Shown one piece after another: positions 27,195 to 36,375 of a stretch of 64,000 nt of DNA. The translations under genes and the position numbers were made by a program. Below the pieces are notes generated by a model. The model saw nothing but the letters and a program-made list of their open reading frames with translations. It ran no database searches and had not been told where the DNA came from. The first letter of the stretch is position 1, and the number at the start of each line of letters is the position of its first letter. Origin of the DNA: Stackebrandtia albiflava (lineage in GTDB: Bacteria > Actinomycetota > Actinomycetes > Mycobacteriales > Micromonosporaceae); the NCBI RefSeq assembly GCF_007994225.1, contig NZ_VLLL01000006.1:1240001-1304000 (forward strand), written 5' to 3'.

Positions 27195-27245
27195 GTGAAG
27201 CGTGCCGCCATGACGACGACGCCGGAGACCGTCCCGGCGCGCTGA
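27195..27245 (+). CDS. Threonine-rich leader peptide of the ThrRS gene
   Basis: Reads MKRAAMTTTPETVPAR from GTG 27195, or MTTTPETVPAR from ATG 27210. Four of the eleven codons from the ATG encode Thr (ACG ACG ACG, then ACC). It ends 14 nt before a perfect hairpin that precedes a threonyl-tRNA synthetase gene. This is the classic layout of ribosome-mediated attenuation, with shortage of Thr-tRNA as the inferred signal. Confidence 0.7.
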   Translation: MKRAAMTTTPETVPAR

Positions 27246-27259
27246 GCGATGTCTTGAAC

Positions 27260-27287
27260 AAGCCCCGGGGCGAGCGCCCCGGGGCTT
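27260..27287 (+). terminator. Attenuator hairpin between Thr leader and ThrRS
   Basis: A perfect 13-bp stem AAGCCCCGGGGCG/CGCCCCGGGGCTT. It lies 40 nt upstream of the ThrRS start and after the leader stop, so it can only affect ThrRS expression. No U-tract follows. Confidence 0.75.
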
Positions 27288-27326
27288 CGCCGTGTGGTCG
27301 CTCGTCCCCTTCCCGAAGGAGACACC

Positions 27327-28547
27327 ATGCGAGACCACCGCAGAATCGGACGCGAACTGGAGATGTTCGACACCGATCCGCTCATCGGCGCGGGACTGCC
27401 GTTCTGGCTGCCGGCGGGGGCGACCGTCCGGCATGCCCTGGAGGAGTACATCCGGTCGGTGGAGCGCGCGGCCGGATACCGGCACGTGTACTCGCCGGTG
27501 CTCGGCAAACGCGAGTTGTACGAGCTGTCCGGACACTGGTCGCACTACCGCGACGACATGTACCCGCCCATGGACGTCGGTGGGGAGCAGTTCGTGCTGC
27601 GGCCGAGCATCTGCCCACACCACGCCGTCATGTTCCGGTCCCGGGCACGCAGTTACCGGGAGCTGCCGCTGCGGATGGCCGAGCTGGGCGGCATGTACCG
27701 GGCGGAGCTGTCCGGTGTGCTCGGCGGCCTGACCCGGGTGCGGGCGATCCAGCTCAACGACGCGCACGTCTTCTGCGCCCTCGACCAGGTGCACGACGAG
27801 GTCGCCGCCGCGCTCGACCTGATCCGCGACGCCTACCACGCCATGGGTATCGCCCCGGCCAGGTACCGGTTGTCGTTGCCGGGGGAGGGCGGGAAGTACG
27901 TGGACGCGCCGGAGGCGTGGCGGCGTTCCGTCGACATGCTCACCGAGGTGTTGCGCGCCTCCGGCCTGCCCTACGACGCCGAACCCGGCGAGGCCGCCTT
28001 CTACGGACCGAAGATCGACGTGCAGGTCGCCGACGAGGGCGGCAGGGAGGCGACCCTGTCCACCGTGCAGATCGACTTCCACCAGCCCGAGCGGTTCGGG
28101 CTGCGGTACGTGGGGGCGGACGGGCGGCGGCACCGACCGGTCATGATCCATCGCAGCATCATCGGCAGCGTGGAGCGCGCGGTGGCGCAGCTCCTCGAAC
28201 GGCACGAGGGCGCGCTGCCCGCGTGGCTCGCCCCGGTGCAGGTGGTGGTGTTGCCGGTGTCCGACGCCGAGTGGGACGCCGCCGCCGCGTTCGCCGATCG
28301 GTGCGCGGCACTGGGACTGCGGGCCGAGATCGCGCCACCGGAGCACGGTGCGCTGGGTGCCCGGATCCGGGCCGCGCGGCTGGTCCCGTACCAGTGCGTC
28401 ATCGGGTCCAGGGAGGCCGACGCCGGCCTGGTGTCGGTGCGGTTGCGTGACGGGCGGCGACTGGATCCGATGCCGGCCGGGGAGCTGGCGGCCCGGTTCG
28501 CAGACCTGACCGGCGCGCACCGCCCCGAACTGTGGCCCGCCGACTGA
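27327..28547 (+). CDS. Truncated threonyl-tRNA synthetase (no TGS or editing domain)
   Basis: A 406-aa class II synthetase charging tRNA-Thr. It begins directly at the catalytic core; housekeeping bacterial ThrRS is about 640-680 aa, with N-terminal TGS and editing domains. The active-site zinc ligands are kept: Cys in LRPSICPHH (about residue 95), His in NDAHVFC (about 145) and His in MIHRSIIGSVER (about 274). YGPKIDVQV is the conserved motif region and an HGTP anticodon-binding domain ends the protein. ATG 27327 has GAAGGA 7 nt upstream. A Thr-rich leader and hairpin precede it. It is probably a second ThrRS, as found in resistance to ThrRS inhibitors or in stress. Confidence 0.9.
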   Translation: MRDHRRIGRELEMFDTDPLIGAGLPFWLPAGATVRHALEEYIRSVERAAGYRHVYSPVLGKRELYELSGHWSHYRDDMYPPMDVGGEQFVLRPSICPHHAVMFRSRARSYRELPLRMAELGGMYRAELSGVLGGLTRVRAIQLNDAHVFCALDQVHDEVAAALDLIRDAYHAMGIAPARYRLSLPGEGGKYVDAPEAWRRSVDMLTEVLRASGLPYDAEPGEAAFYGPKIDVQVADEGGREATLSTVQIDFHQPERFGLRYVGADGRRHRPVMIHRSIIGSVERAVAQLLERHEGALPAWLAPVQVVVLPVSDAEWDAAAAFADRCAALGLRAEIAPPEHGALGARIRAARLVPYQCVIGSREADAGLVSVRLRDGRRLDPMPAGELAARFADLTGAHRPELWPAD

Positions 28548-28642
28548 CCCGCCTCTCGGATCGGCGCGGTTGGCCGAAACGCCGAAAGGGGGGCGGTTAA
28601 CCTCCGGGAGCCGCCTCAGCCCCCACCCCCCAGGAGGTCAGC

Positions 28643-29401
28643 GTGATAACGGTGACACCCGTGCTCGCCCTCGTACTGGCGGCGCTGCTGCTGCTCGCCG
28701 TGACCGTGGCCGCCTGGTGCCGGTTGTCGCCGGACACCGGCGCGCCCAGGTGGCGGGAGATCCTGGTGGCGGGGCTGCGGGCGGCGGCCCAACTGGCGGC
28801 GGTCTCGCTGGTCGTCGTGTGGGCGTTGGAGTCGGCGGCGGTCCTGGCCGGTTTCCTGGTGGTGATGCTCGGTGTCGCGGTCCGCACCGCCGGCCGCCGT
28901 ATCACGCCGGGGCCGGGATGGTGGTTCACGGCCGTCCCGATCGGGGTCTCGGTGGTGCCGGTGGTGGCCGGGCTCCTCGCCACCGGCGTCGTGCCGTTGC
29001 GGGGTATCACCTTGATCCCGGTCACGGGAATCCTGATCGGAGGCGCGATGACGGCCACCACCCTGGCCGGTCGCCGGGCGCTCGACGAACTGGCGGCGCG
29101 GCACGGCGAGGTGGAGGCGGGGTTGGCGTTGGGCCTGCGGGACCGGGACGCCCGGCTCGCCGTGGCGCGGCCGTCCGCCTCCGACGCGCTGTTGCCCGGC
29201 CTCGACCAGACCCGCACCGTGGGGTTGGTGACGTTGCCGGGCGCGTTCGTCGGCATGTTGCTGGGCGGCGCGTCACCGGTGATGGCGGGTGCCGTGCAAC
29301 TGTTCGTGCTGGTGGCGTTGTCGGCGGTGCAGGTGGTCGCGGTCGCGGTGACGGTGGAACTGGTCGCGCGGGGCCGGTTGCGGCGGGAGCCGGTGGCGTG
29401 A
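28643..29401 (+). CDS. FetB/YbbM-type ABC transporter permease (UPF0014)
   Basis: A 252-aa integral membrane protein with about seven TM helices. VAGLRAAAQLAAVSLVV, ITLIPVTGILIGGAMTATTLAGRRALDEL and GLVTLPGAFVGMLLGGASPV are the family's conserved blocks. FetB works with the ATPase FetA in iron export in E. coli, but no ATPase gene adjoins here. GTG 28643 has AGGAGG 6 nt upstream; a GGTTAACCT box (about 28594) may be the -10. Confidence 0.85.
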   Translation: MITVTPVLALVLAALLLLAVTVAAWCRLSPDTGAPRWREILVAGLRAAAQLAAVSLVVVWALESAAVLAGFLVVMLGVAVRTAGRRITPGPGWWFTAVPIGVSVVPVVAGLLATGVVPLRGITLIPVTGILIGGAMTATTLAGRRALDELAARHGEVEAGLALGLRDRDARLAVARPSASDALLPGLDQTRTVGLVTLPGAFVGMLLGGASPVMAGAVQLFVLVALSAVQVVAVAVTVELVARGRLRREPVA

Positions 29402-29522
29402 CGGGCCGCCGGGACCACAACGACCACAAATGACAACACGACCACAACGGTGACGGGCGGCACACCGCGAGGCGACGATCGGGGCACCTGTCCGCAGTGT
29501 TCCGCAAGCACAAGGAGAAGTC

Positions 29523-30539
29523 GTGCCCATGCCCGCAATGACGCGGCGCCGTCTCGTCGCCCTGGTCGGCGCCACCGCGCTCACGGCCGTCACCACCGGC
29601 TGCAACGCCGAGGGTTCCGGTCCCGCCGCCGAATACCCCACCGGCACCATCCAGATCATGGCGCCCGCCGCCGCCGGAGGCGGCTGGGACCTCACGGCCC
29701 GTTCGATACAGCAGGGCCTCACCGAGGGCGGCCTGGTCGAGGAGACCGTCGAGGTCTACAACGTCGAGGGTGCCGCCGGCACGCTCGGACTGTCGCAACT
29801 GGTCACGAAGAACAGCGGTGACGCGCACCAGCTCATGGTCACCGGCCTGGTCATGATCGGCGGTGTCGTCACCAACGCCTCCGACGTGACCCTGGAGATG
29901 GTCACCCCGATCGCGACCCTCACCGCCGAGCAGGAGGTCGTGGTCGTCCCGGCGGACTCCGAGTACGAGACCCTCGAAGACCTGATGGCCGCCGCCGTGT
30001 CCGACCCGGAGTCGGTCACCTGGGGAGGCGGCTCGGCCGGCGGCACCGACCAGATCCTGGTCGGGATGCTGGCGCAGGCGGCCGGCGCCGATCCGCAGGC
30101 GATGAAGTACATCCCGTACTCGGGCGGTGGGGAGTCGAAGGCGGCGCTGCTGTCGGGCGACCTGACCGCCGCCGTGTCGGGTGTCAGCGAGTACAAGGAC
30201 CTGGTGGCCGCCGGTGACGTGCGGGTGCTGGCGACCTCGGGCGCCGAGGGCGTCGACGCGGGCGAGGGGAAGCCGTCGCCGACCATCATGGAGGCCGGTT
30301 TCGACGTCGAGTTGATGAACTGGCGTGGCATCGTGGCGCCGCCGGGCCTGTCGGACGCCGACCGGGACGCCGTGATCGCGCTCATCGACGAACTGCACGC
30401 CTCCGACGAGTGGCAGCGGATCCTGGAACAGCAGGGCTGGGACGACTTCTACAAGAGCGGCGACGACGCCGCCGCGTACTTCGCGTCGGAGAACGAACGC
30501 ATCACCGAGGTGTTGCGGGAGATCGGGTTGGCGGCGTAG
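29523..30539 (+). CDS. tctC: Tripartite tricarboxylate transporter solute-binding lipoprotein
   Basis: A 338-aa exported protein with an Arg-rich signal peptide and lipobox (VTTGC), so membrane-anchored on the outer face. The mature part has the Bug/TctC fold: [50 protein letters not shown] and [14 protein letters not shown]. It captures a carboxylate, citrate-like or other, for the TctB-TctA permease encoded directly after; its stop abuts the tctB start. Confidence 0.93.
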   Translation: MPMPAMTRRRLVALVGATALTAVTTGCNAEGSGPAAEYPTGTIQIMAPAAAGGGWDLTARSIQQGLTEGGLVEETVEVYNVEGAAGTLGLSQLVTKNSGDAHQLMVTGLVMIGGVVTNASDVTLEMVTPIATLTAEQEVVVVPADSEYETLEDLMAAAVSDPESVTWGGGSAGGTDQILVGMLAQAAGADPQAMKYIPYSGGGESKAALLSGDLTAAVSGVSEYKDLVAAGDVRVLATSGAEGVDAGEGKPSPTIMEAGFDVELMNWRGIVAPPGLSDADRDAVIALIDELHASDEWQRILEQQGWDDFYKSGDDAAAYFASENERITEVLREIGLAA

Positions 30540-31082
30540 GTGTCGGCCTCCGAATCACCCGCCCGGCCGGAGGCGCCGCGCGACGGCGCCCCGGCCCGGC
30601 ACCCGGTCGGGCCCCGCGTCTTCGCCGGGGTCCTGTTCGTGTCCGGCGGCGGCCTGTTCTGGTACGCCTTCACCGAATCCGGCGACGATCCGATCACACT
30701 GGACAGTCCGCACCTGGCGCCGCTGGTCGTCACGGGACTGTGGACGGTCCTGGCGGCGGTGTTGCTCGTGAAGTCGCTGGTGCGCCCCGACGAGGCGCCG
30801 CCCGCCGACCCCGAGACCGACGCCGGAGAGACCGACCCGGCCGACGTGCGGTGGCTGACGCCGGCGCTGCTGGCGGTGGCGTTGGTCGGTTACGTGCTGT
30901 TGTTGCCGACGGTGGGCTTCCTCATCACCACGACGGTGTTCTTCTTCGCGGCCGCGGTGATCCTCGGCAGCCGGAGATGGTGGCGGGACGGCGTCATCGC
31001 GGTGGTGCTGTCCACGGCGGTGTACTTCGCCTTCACCCGGCTGCTCGACATCTTCCTGCCGAGCGGGGTGCTGCCGATATGA
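30540..31082 (+). CDS. tctB: Tripartite tricarboxylate transporter small membrane subunit
   Basis: A 180-aa protein with four predicted TM segments separated by an acidic loop ([20 protein letters not shown]). [17 protein letters not shown] and [20 protein letters not shown] are typical TctB helices. GTG start immediately after the tctC stop; its own stop overlaps the tctA ATG (ATGA). Confidence 0.9.
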   Translation: MSASESPARPEAPRDGAPARHPVGPRVFAGVLFVSGGGLFWYAFTESGDDPITLDSPHLAPLVVTGLWTVLAAVLLVKSLVRPDEAPPADPETDAGETDPADVRWLTPALLAVALVGYVLLLPTVGFLITTTVFFFAAAVILGSRRWWRDGVIAVVLSTAVYFAFTRLLDIFLPSGVLPI

Positions 31083-32620
31083 GCATCCTCGACGGGCTCC
31101 TGGACGGATTCGCGACCGTCCTGTCGCCGGAGAACCTGCTGTTCGCGGCAATCGGTGTCACCGTCGGCACCTTCGTGGGGGTGTTGCCCGGCATCGGGCC
31201 CGCCCTGACGATCGCGCTGCTGCTGCCGGTGACGTTCTCCATGGACAGCCCCACGGGCGCGTTCATCATGTTCGCCGGCATCTACTACGGCGCGATGTAC
31301 GGCGGTTCCACGACCTCGATCCTGTTGAACACGCCCGGCGAGTCGGCGTCGGTGGCCACCGCCATCGAGGGCCATCAGATGGCGTTGCGGGGGCGGGCCA
31401 AGACCGCCCTGGCGACCTCGGCGATCGGTTCGTTCGTCGCCGGGACTCTGTCCACTCTGGCGTTGACGTTGTTCGCGGTGCCGTTGGCGAGCCTGGCGGT
31501 GAACTTCCAGGCGTCGGACTACTTCGCGCTGGCGGTGCTGGCGATGCTGTCGGTCACCGCGCTGGTGGGCCGGTCACTCCTTCGGGGGCTGTTGTCGCTG
31601 GCGGTGGGCCTGTTCATCGGCCTTGTCGGCCTCGACGAGCTGACCGGCCAGGCCCGCTTCACCTTCGGCACACTGGAACTGTTCGAGGGCATCGGCGTGA
31701 CCCTGGTGATCGTGGGCCTGTTCGCGGTGGGGGAGACCCTGCACGTCGCGGGCCGGCTGCGTCACCTCCCCGACCACATCGCGCCCCTGGACCCGGGTGG
31801 CCGCCGCGTCGGCTGGATGTCCCGGGCGGACCTGTCGAGGTCGTGGCGGCCGTGGCTGCGGGGTACGGCCGTGGGCTTCCCGTTCGGCGCGTTGCCCGCC
31901 GGCGGTGCCGACATCCCGACGTTCCTGTCGTACATGTGGGAGAAGCGGCTGTCGAAGCACCGCAAGGAGTTCGGCAAGGGCGCAGTGGAGGGCGTCGCCG
32001 GGCCGGAGGCGGCCAACAACGCCGCGTTCTCCGGCGTGCTGATCCCGTTGCTGACGCTGGGAATCCCGACGTCGGCGACGGCGGCGGTCATGCTGGCGTC
32101 GTTCCAGGTGTTCAACGTGCAGCCGGGACCGCAGTTGTTCGAGAAGTCGTCGGCCCTGGTGTGGGCGCTGATCGCGTCGCTGTACGTCGGCAACGTCATG
32201 CTGCTGCTGTTGAACCTGCCGCTGATCCGGTTGTGGGTGCAGGTGTTGAAGATCCCGCGGCCGCCGTTGTACGCGGGGATCCTGGTGTTCGCGACGATCG
32301 GCGTGTACGCGGTGTCGGGCAGCGTGTTCCAGGTGCTGCTGGCGTACGGCGTCGGCGTGCTGGGCCTGTTCATGCGGATGTACCGGTTCCCGATCGCGCC
32401 GGTGATCCTGGGCGCCATCCTCGGCCCGATGATGGAGATCCAGTTCCGGCGTGCCCTGTTGATCTCGAACAACGACCTGTCGGTGTTCGTGACGCGGCCT
32501 CTGACGGTCACGTTGTTGGCCCTGGCGGTGGTGGCGGTGGTACTGCCGTTCCTGCCGAAGTGGATCGCCCGGCTGCGGGGTCGCTCCCGGGACCGGCTCG
32601 CCTTCGGCGAGGACGACTGA
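31079..32620 (+). CDS. tctA: Tripartite tricarboxylate transporter large permease subunit
   Basis: 513 aa, about 12 TM helices. Conserved blocks are [63 protein letters not shown] and [15 protein letters not shown]. It is the Na+- or H+-driven translocation channel of the system. Complete TctC-TctB-TctA genes in order imply a functional uptake system. A palindromic repeat begins at the stop codon, between it and the convergent CitB-type regulator. Confidence 0.95.
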   Translation: MSILDGLLDGFATVLSPENLLFAAIGVTVGTFVGVLPGIGPALTIALLLPVTFSMDSPTGAFIMFAGIYYGAMYGGSTTSILLNTPGESASVATAIEGHQMALRGRAKTALATSAIGSFVAGTLSTLALTLFAVPLASLAVNFQASDYFALAVLAMLSVTALVGRSLLRGLLSLAVGLFIGLVGLDELTGQARFTFGTLELFEGIGVTLVIVGLFAVGETLHVAGRLRHLPDHIAPLDPGGRRVGWMSRADLSRSWRPWLRGTAVGFPFGALPAGGADIPTFLSYMWEKRLSKHRKEFGKGAVEGVAGPEAANNAAFSGVLIPLLTLGIPTSATAAVMLASFQVFNVQPGPQLFEKSSALVWALIASLYVGNVMLLLLNLPLIRLWVQVLKIPRPPLYAGILVFATIGVYAVSGSVFQVLLAYGVGVLGLFMRMYRFPIAPVILGAILGPMMEIQFRRALLISNNDLSVFVTRPLTVTLLALAVVAVVLPFLPKWIARLRGRSRDRLAFGEDD

Positions 32621-32729
32621 CCCGCCTTGGGTGGCCTGAGGCCCGCCTTGGGTGGTCTGAGGCCCGGAGAAAACCGGACATCTCGGCATATTCGAGGCAT
32701 GTCGATGGGCCTGCGCCCACCCAAGGCGG
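32621..32729 (+). repeat. Palindromic repeat element, copy A
   Basis: Two 21-bp direct repeats (32621-32641, 32642-32662; CCCGCCTTGGGTGG plus CTGAGG) are followed by a conserved core with CGGACAT...ATTCGAGGCATGTCGATGG and a single inverted arm (32707-32729). It lies between convergent genes, immediately after tctA. See copies B (44561) and C (63706). Confidence 0.9.
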
Positions 32730-32743
32730 AAAGTAAGGAGGCG

Positions 32744-33412
32744 TCAGGGCTTCCAGCGGTACAGGCGCTCCGGGCGCCCGGTGGTGCCGTACCGGGGCCG
32801 TACGGTGGCGCGGCCCGCCGAGACGAAGTACTCCAGGTACCGGCGGGCCGCCACCCGTGACAGGCCCGCGGCGGCGGCGCACTCGCTGGCGGACATGGTG
32901 TCGGCGGCGGCCTTCAGGGCCGCCGCCACCAGGTCCGCCGTGTCGCGGGCCAGTCCCTTGGGGAGTGTGCCGTCGTGCGACCGCATCAACGTGAACAACG
33001 AGTCCACCGCCGACTGGTCGACCTGGGCGGCGTCGGCCAGCCCGCGCCGGGCGGTCGCGTACTGTTCCAGCCGCCGCGACAACGCGTCGAAGGTGAACGG
33101 TTTGATCAGGTAGTGCACGACACCGCCGCGCATGGCGTCGCGCACGGTGTCGACGTCGCGGGCGGCGGTCACCACGAGCACGTCGGTCGACAGCGACCGT
33201 TCCCGCAGCCGCCGCAGCACCTCCAGCCCCGTCATGTCCGGCAGGTAGACGTCCAGCAGCACCAGGTCGGGGCGCAGCTCCTCGGCCGCCCGCAGCGCCT
33301 CCGTACCGGTGTGGGCCACACCCACGACGGTGAAACCGTCGACCCGTTCGGTGAAGCCGCGGTGCACCCGGGCGACCATGAAGTCGTCGTCGACCACGAG
33401 GACCCGGATCAC
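32744..33412 (-). CDS. CitB/DcuR-type response regulator
   Basis: 222 aa. The receiver domain has acidic pocket VVDDD, phospho-acceptor LLDVYLPDMTG, Thr in VVTAA and Lys in LIKPF. The linker and a C-terminal winged/HTH domain (MSASECAAAAGLSRVAARRYLEYFV) are of the CitB class. The GTG start at 33412 overlaps the kinase stop and has GGGAGG upstream. It probably activates the convergent tctCBA operon in response to its substrate. Confidence 0.92.
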   Translation of the reverse strand: MIRVLVVDDDFMVARVHRGFTERVDGFTVVGVAHTGTEALRAAEELRPDLVLLDVYLPDMTGLEVLRRLRERSLSTDVLVVTAARDVDTVRDAMRGGVVHYLIKPFTFDALSRRLEQYATARRGLADAAQVDQSAVDSLFTLMRSHDGTLPKGLARDTADLVAAALKAAADTMSASECAAAAGLSRVAARRYLEYFVSAGRATVRPRYGTTGRPERLYRWKP

Positions 33413-34998
33413 GGCGCCTCCCTTCGCGGCATGGGGATCCACAACGCGAAACCGGCGTCGGAGACCGAGACTCCGCCGCCCCGCCGGGAGCAGATCAGGC
33501 CGACCAGGGCCAGCCCGAGCCCGAGGTGGCCGCCCTGCCGGTCCTTGGTGGTCCAGCCCTGCCGGAACACCTCGTCGGCCAGTTCGGCCGGTACGCCGTC
33601 GCCGGAGTCGGAGACCCGTGCCCGGAGCCGGTCGTCGTCGGCGGTGACGGTCACCGCGACCCAGCCTCCGGCGTCGACGGCGTCCAACGCGTTGTCGATC
33701 AGGTTGCCGAGGATGGTACCGAGGTCGGCCGCCAGCTCGTCGTCGAGCGCCGTCAGGTCGCTGTCGTCGGTGACGCGGAGCCGGACGTGCTGTTCGGCGG
33801 CGACACTGGCCTTGGCGATGAGCAGCGCCGCGACGGCGGGGTCGCGGATCAACCGGGACACGTCGCGGCTGAACTCCTCGTGGACCTGGTTGGTGCGGGT
33901 GATGTAGCGGATCGCCTCGTCGTGTTCGCCCAGTTCCAGCAGACCGGCGATGGTGTGCATCCGGTTGGCGAACTCGTGGGCCTGGGCGCGCAGTGTGTCG
34001 GTGGTGTGGCGGCTGATGTCCAGTTCGCGTTGCAGGGCGACGAGTTCGGTGCGGTCGCGCAACGTGGTGACGGCGCCGACCTCCCGGTCGCGCACCAGTA
34101 CGGGCCGCCGGTTCAGCACCACGATCCGGTCGCCGGACAGGACGACGCGGTCGGTGCCGGTGACCTTTCCGGTGAGCACGTCGCGCAGGTGGGGGTCCAT
34201 GGACTGACTGTGCAGCGACCGTCCTATCTGGTCTCCGGTGAGTCCGAGCAGCCGCAGCGCCTCCTCGTTGGCGAGGGTGACCCGGTCGGCGGAGTCGGTG
34301 CCGAACACGCCCTCCTTGATGCCGTGCAGCATCGCCTCACGGTGCTCCACGAGACCGGTGATCTCCGGCGGCTCAAGGCCCAGTGTCTGCCGCTTGACGC
34401 GGCGGGCCAGCAGCAGGGAGCCCGCCACGCCCAGTGCCAGGCCCAACGCCAGGTAGAGCATGAGGTCGGAACCGGCCGAGACCAGCCGTTCCACCAGCGT
34501 GGGGTAGCCGACCCCGACGACGACCAGGCCGAGGAGGCGCCCGTCCTGGTGGTGAAGGACCGGCACGTGCGCCACCAGGTGCCGGCCGCCCTCGTCGACC
34601 ACTCCGATCCACGACTTGCCGGTCAGCCCGGTGGATTCGGCGAGCGCGGCGGGACGGCCGGAGTCCGGTCCGGTCATGAGGGTCCCGGCGGAGTCGGTGA
34701 TGAAGACGTACCCGGCGCCGGCGACGGCGCGGGCGCTCTCGGCCACCGACGACAGTGCCTCGGAACCGACCGGGCTGCTCAGGCCCATCCGCACGGTCGG
34801 GTTGATCGCCAGGTTCTCGCCGACCGACCGCAACCGGGCGCCCTCCTGGGCGCGGAAGTCCGCGTCGGATTCGGCGATCGACACCGCCGCCACCGCGATC
34901 ACGACGACCACGACGATGCATATCTGCAGTATCAGCAGTTGACCGGCCAATGACAGTCGCTGGCGCAAGGGTCCCCTCCCGTCCGGCTGGTGCGGCAC
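33409..34998 (-). CDS. CitA/DcuS-type sensor histidine kinase
   Basis: 529 aa. TM1 (about 20-40) and TM2 (about 175-200) bound an extracytoplasmic PAS-like sensor domain with GYVFITDSAGTLMTG and a loop LVAHVPVLHHQDGRLLG, as in citrate/C4-dicarboxylate sensors. A cytoplasmic PAS follows. The phospho-His is in RAQAHEFANRMHTIAGLLELG; the N-box is LGNLIDNALDAVD, and DSGDGVP and GGHLGLGLALV complete the ATPase site. Operon with the response regulator; divergent from a second tctC gene 84 bp away. Confidence 0.94.
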   Translation of the reverse strand: MPHQPDGRGPLRQRLSLAGQLLILQICIVVVVVIAVAAVSIAESDADFRAQEGARLRSVGENLAINPTVRMGLSSPVGSEALSSVAESARAVAGAGYVFITDSAGTLMTGPDSGRPAALAESTGLTGKSWIGVVDEGGRHLVAHVPVLHHQDGRLLGLVVVGVGYPTLVERLVSAGSDLMLYLALGLALGVAGSLLLARRVKRQTLGLEPPEITGLVEHREAMLHGIKEGVFGTDSADRVTLANEEALRLLGLTGDQIGRSLHSQSMDPHLRDVLTGKVTGTDRVVLSGDRIVVLNRRPVLVRDREVGAVTTLRDRTELVALQRELDISRHTTDTLRAQAHEFANRMHTIAGLLELGEHDEAIRYITRTNQVHEEFSRDVSRLIRDPAVAALLIAKASVAAEQHVRLRVTDDSDLTALDDELAADLGTILGNLIDNALDAVDAGGWVAVTVTADDDRLRARVSDSGDGVPAELADEVFRQGWTTKDRQGGHLGLGLALVGLICSRRGGGVSVSDAGFALWIPMPRREAP

Positions 34999-35082
34999 TC
35001 CGCCGAAGCAGACTACGCTGCTGACCAGCGGCGCAGTGGCCGCCGATATTCACGTGACTCGAAGTGAGGGGGTGGCGACCGG

Positions 35083-36048
35083 ATGCGCCGATCCCTACTC
35101 GTCGTGCTGGTGACCCTGCTGGGCCTGACCGCGTGCGCCGGTGGTGTCCGGCCGCCCGCCGACCTTCGCATCCTGGTCCCGAACCTGCCCGGCAGCGGCT
35201 ACGACGTCACCGCGAGGGTGGCGGCCGAGGCCGCCGGTGAGGCGGGGCTCTACCCGGACCTGGAGGTGTTCAACCTGCCCGGCGGCGGCGGCAACGTCGG
35301 CCTGCAACGGATGGGCCTGGAGGCCGGTAATCCGGGCCTGCTCATGTTGATGGGCCTGGGCGTGTTGGGCGGCCAGCACTCCGCGGACTCCCCGACCACC
35401 CTGGCCGACACCACGCCGGTCGCCCGGCTGCTGTCGGAGCCGGGGATCATCGTGGTGCGCAGGGAGGCGCCGTACCGCAGCATGTCGGCGCTGGTGGAGG
35501 CGTGGCGCGACTCCCCGTCGGCCACGTCCGTCGGCGGTGGCTCCGCGGTCGGCGGACCGGATCACGTCGCGACGATGCTCATCGCGCAGGAGATCGGCAT
35601 CGCGCCGCCCGAGGTGGACTACCGGCAGTACGACGGCGGCGGCGACCTGTTGACGGCGGTGCTGCGCGGCGAGGTCGCCTTCGGTGTCTCCGGGATCAGC
35701 GAGTATCCGCCGCAGGTGTGGTCGGGGCAGTTGCGGGTGCTGGCGGTGAGCGGCGCCGAGCCGACGCCCGGTGTCGACGCCCCGACGCTTCGGGAGTGCG
35801 GCATCGACGTGGTGTTCACGAACTGGCGGGGGATCGTCGCGCCACCCGGGTTGACCGCCGCCGAGACCGAGGCGTTGCGGGGCCTGGTCGAGGCGCTGCG
35901 TGACAGTGCGCCGTGGCGGAACGCGTTGGAACGATACGGCTGGACCGACGCCTACCTGCCCGGCGACGAGTTCGGTGACTTCATCGCCGCCGAGACCGAC
36001 CGGCTCGACGACCTGTTGACGGAACTGGACCTCGCGACGGTCCCGTGA
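35083..36048 (+). CDS. Second TctC-type solute-binding lipoprotein, next to the sensor kinase
   Basis: A 321-aa lipoprotein (lipobox LTAC). PNLPGSGYDVTARVAAEAAG, VFNLPGGGGNVGLQRM, SVGGGSAVGGPDHVATML and [14 protein letters not shown] are TctC/Bug motifs. It has no permease of its own and starts 84 bp from the divergent CitA-type kinase. In Bordetella, a TctC homologue (BctC) is known to signal to its sensor kinase, so a role as periplasmic co-receptor is a reasonable inference; extra substrate capture for TctAB is the alternative. Confidence 0.88.
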   Translation: MRRSLLVVLVTLLGLTACAGGVRPPADLRILVPNLPGSGYDVTARVAAEAAGEAGLYPDLEVFNLPGGGGNVGLQRMGLEAGNPGLLMLMGLGVLGGQHSADSPTTLADTTPVARLLSEPGIIVVRREAPYRSMSALVEAWRDSPSATSVGGGSAVGGPDHVATMLIAQEIGIAPPEVDYRQYDGGGDLLTAVLRGEVAFGVSGISEYPPQVWSGQLRVLAVSGAEPTPGVDAPTLRECGIDVVFTNWRGIVAPPGLTAAETEALRGLVEALRDSAPWRNALERYGWTDAYLPGDEFGDFIAAETDRLDDLLTELDLATVP

Positions 36049-36201
36049 GGGCCGGCGGGTCTCCGGCGGGTTCCGTCCATGACCGGGATACAACCGGGCC
36101 CGGCGGTGGCCTTCATGCCTTGCATGCATCCATCGGCGTCTATACCGTGAGGTGACGACCGGTCTGCCCGCCCGGCCCATCCATCCACTCTGGAGGACAC
36201 C

Positions 36202-36375
36202 TTGTCTCCGAAACCCCTGAGCCGCCGCGCGTTGCTGACCGTCCCGGTGGTGGCGACCGCGGCCGCGACCGTCCTGCCCGCCGCACCCGCGCACGCCGAC
36301 CCCGCCGCCGCGCGCACCGACACCACCGACGCACCCGTCGTCGAGTGTGCCGCCGACCTGCTGGGGCGGCACTGA
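36202..36375 (+). CDS. 57-aa signal-peptide-like ORF overlapping the amidase start
   Basis: TTG start with GGAGGA 5 nt upstream. Encodes MSPKPLSRRALLTVPVV, a twin-Arg-like n-region, a hydrophobic stretch and a cleavage site PAHA-DP, then 25 residues and a stop. The TGA shares its A with the amidase ATG. The amidase itself, in the next frame, has no signal peptide. This is either a true coupled mini-gene or a single-base frame break in one exported protein. Confidence 0.55.
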   Translation: MSPKPLSRRALLTVPVVATAAATVLPAAPAHADPAAARTDTTDAPVVECAADLLGRH

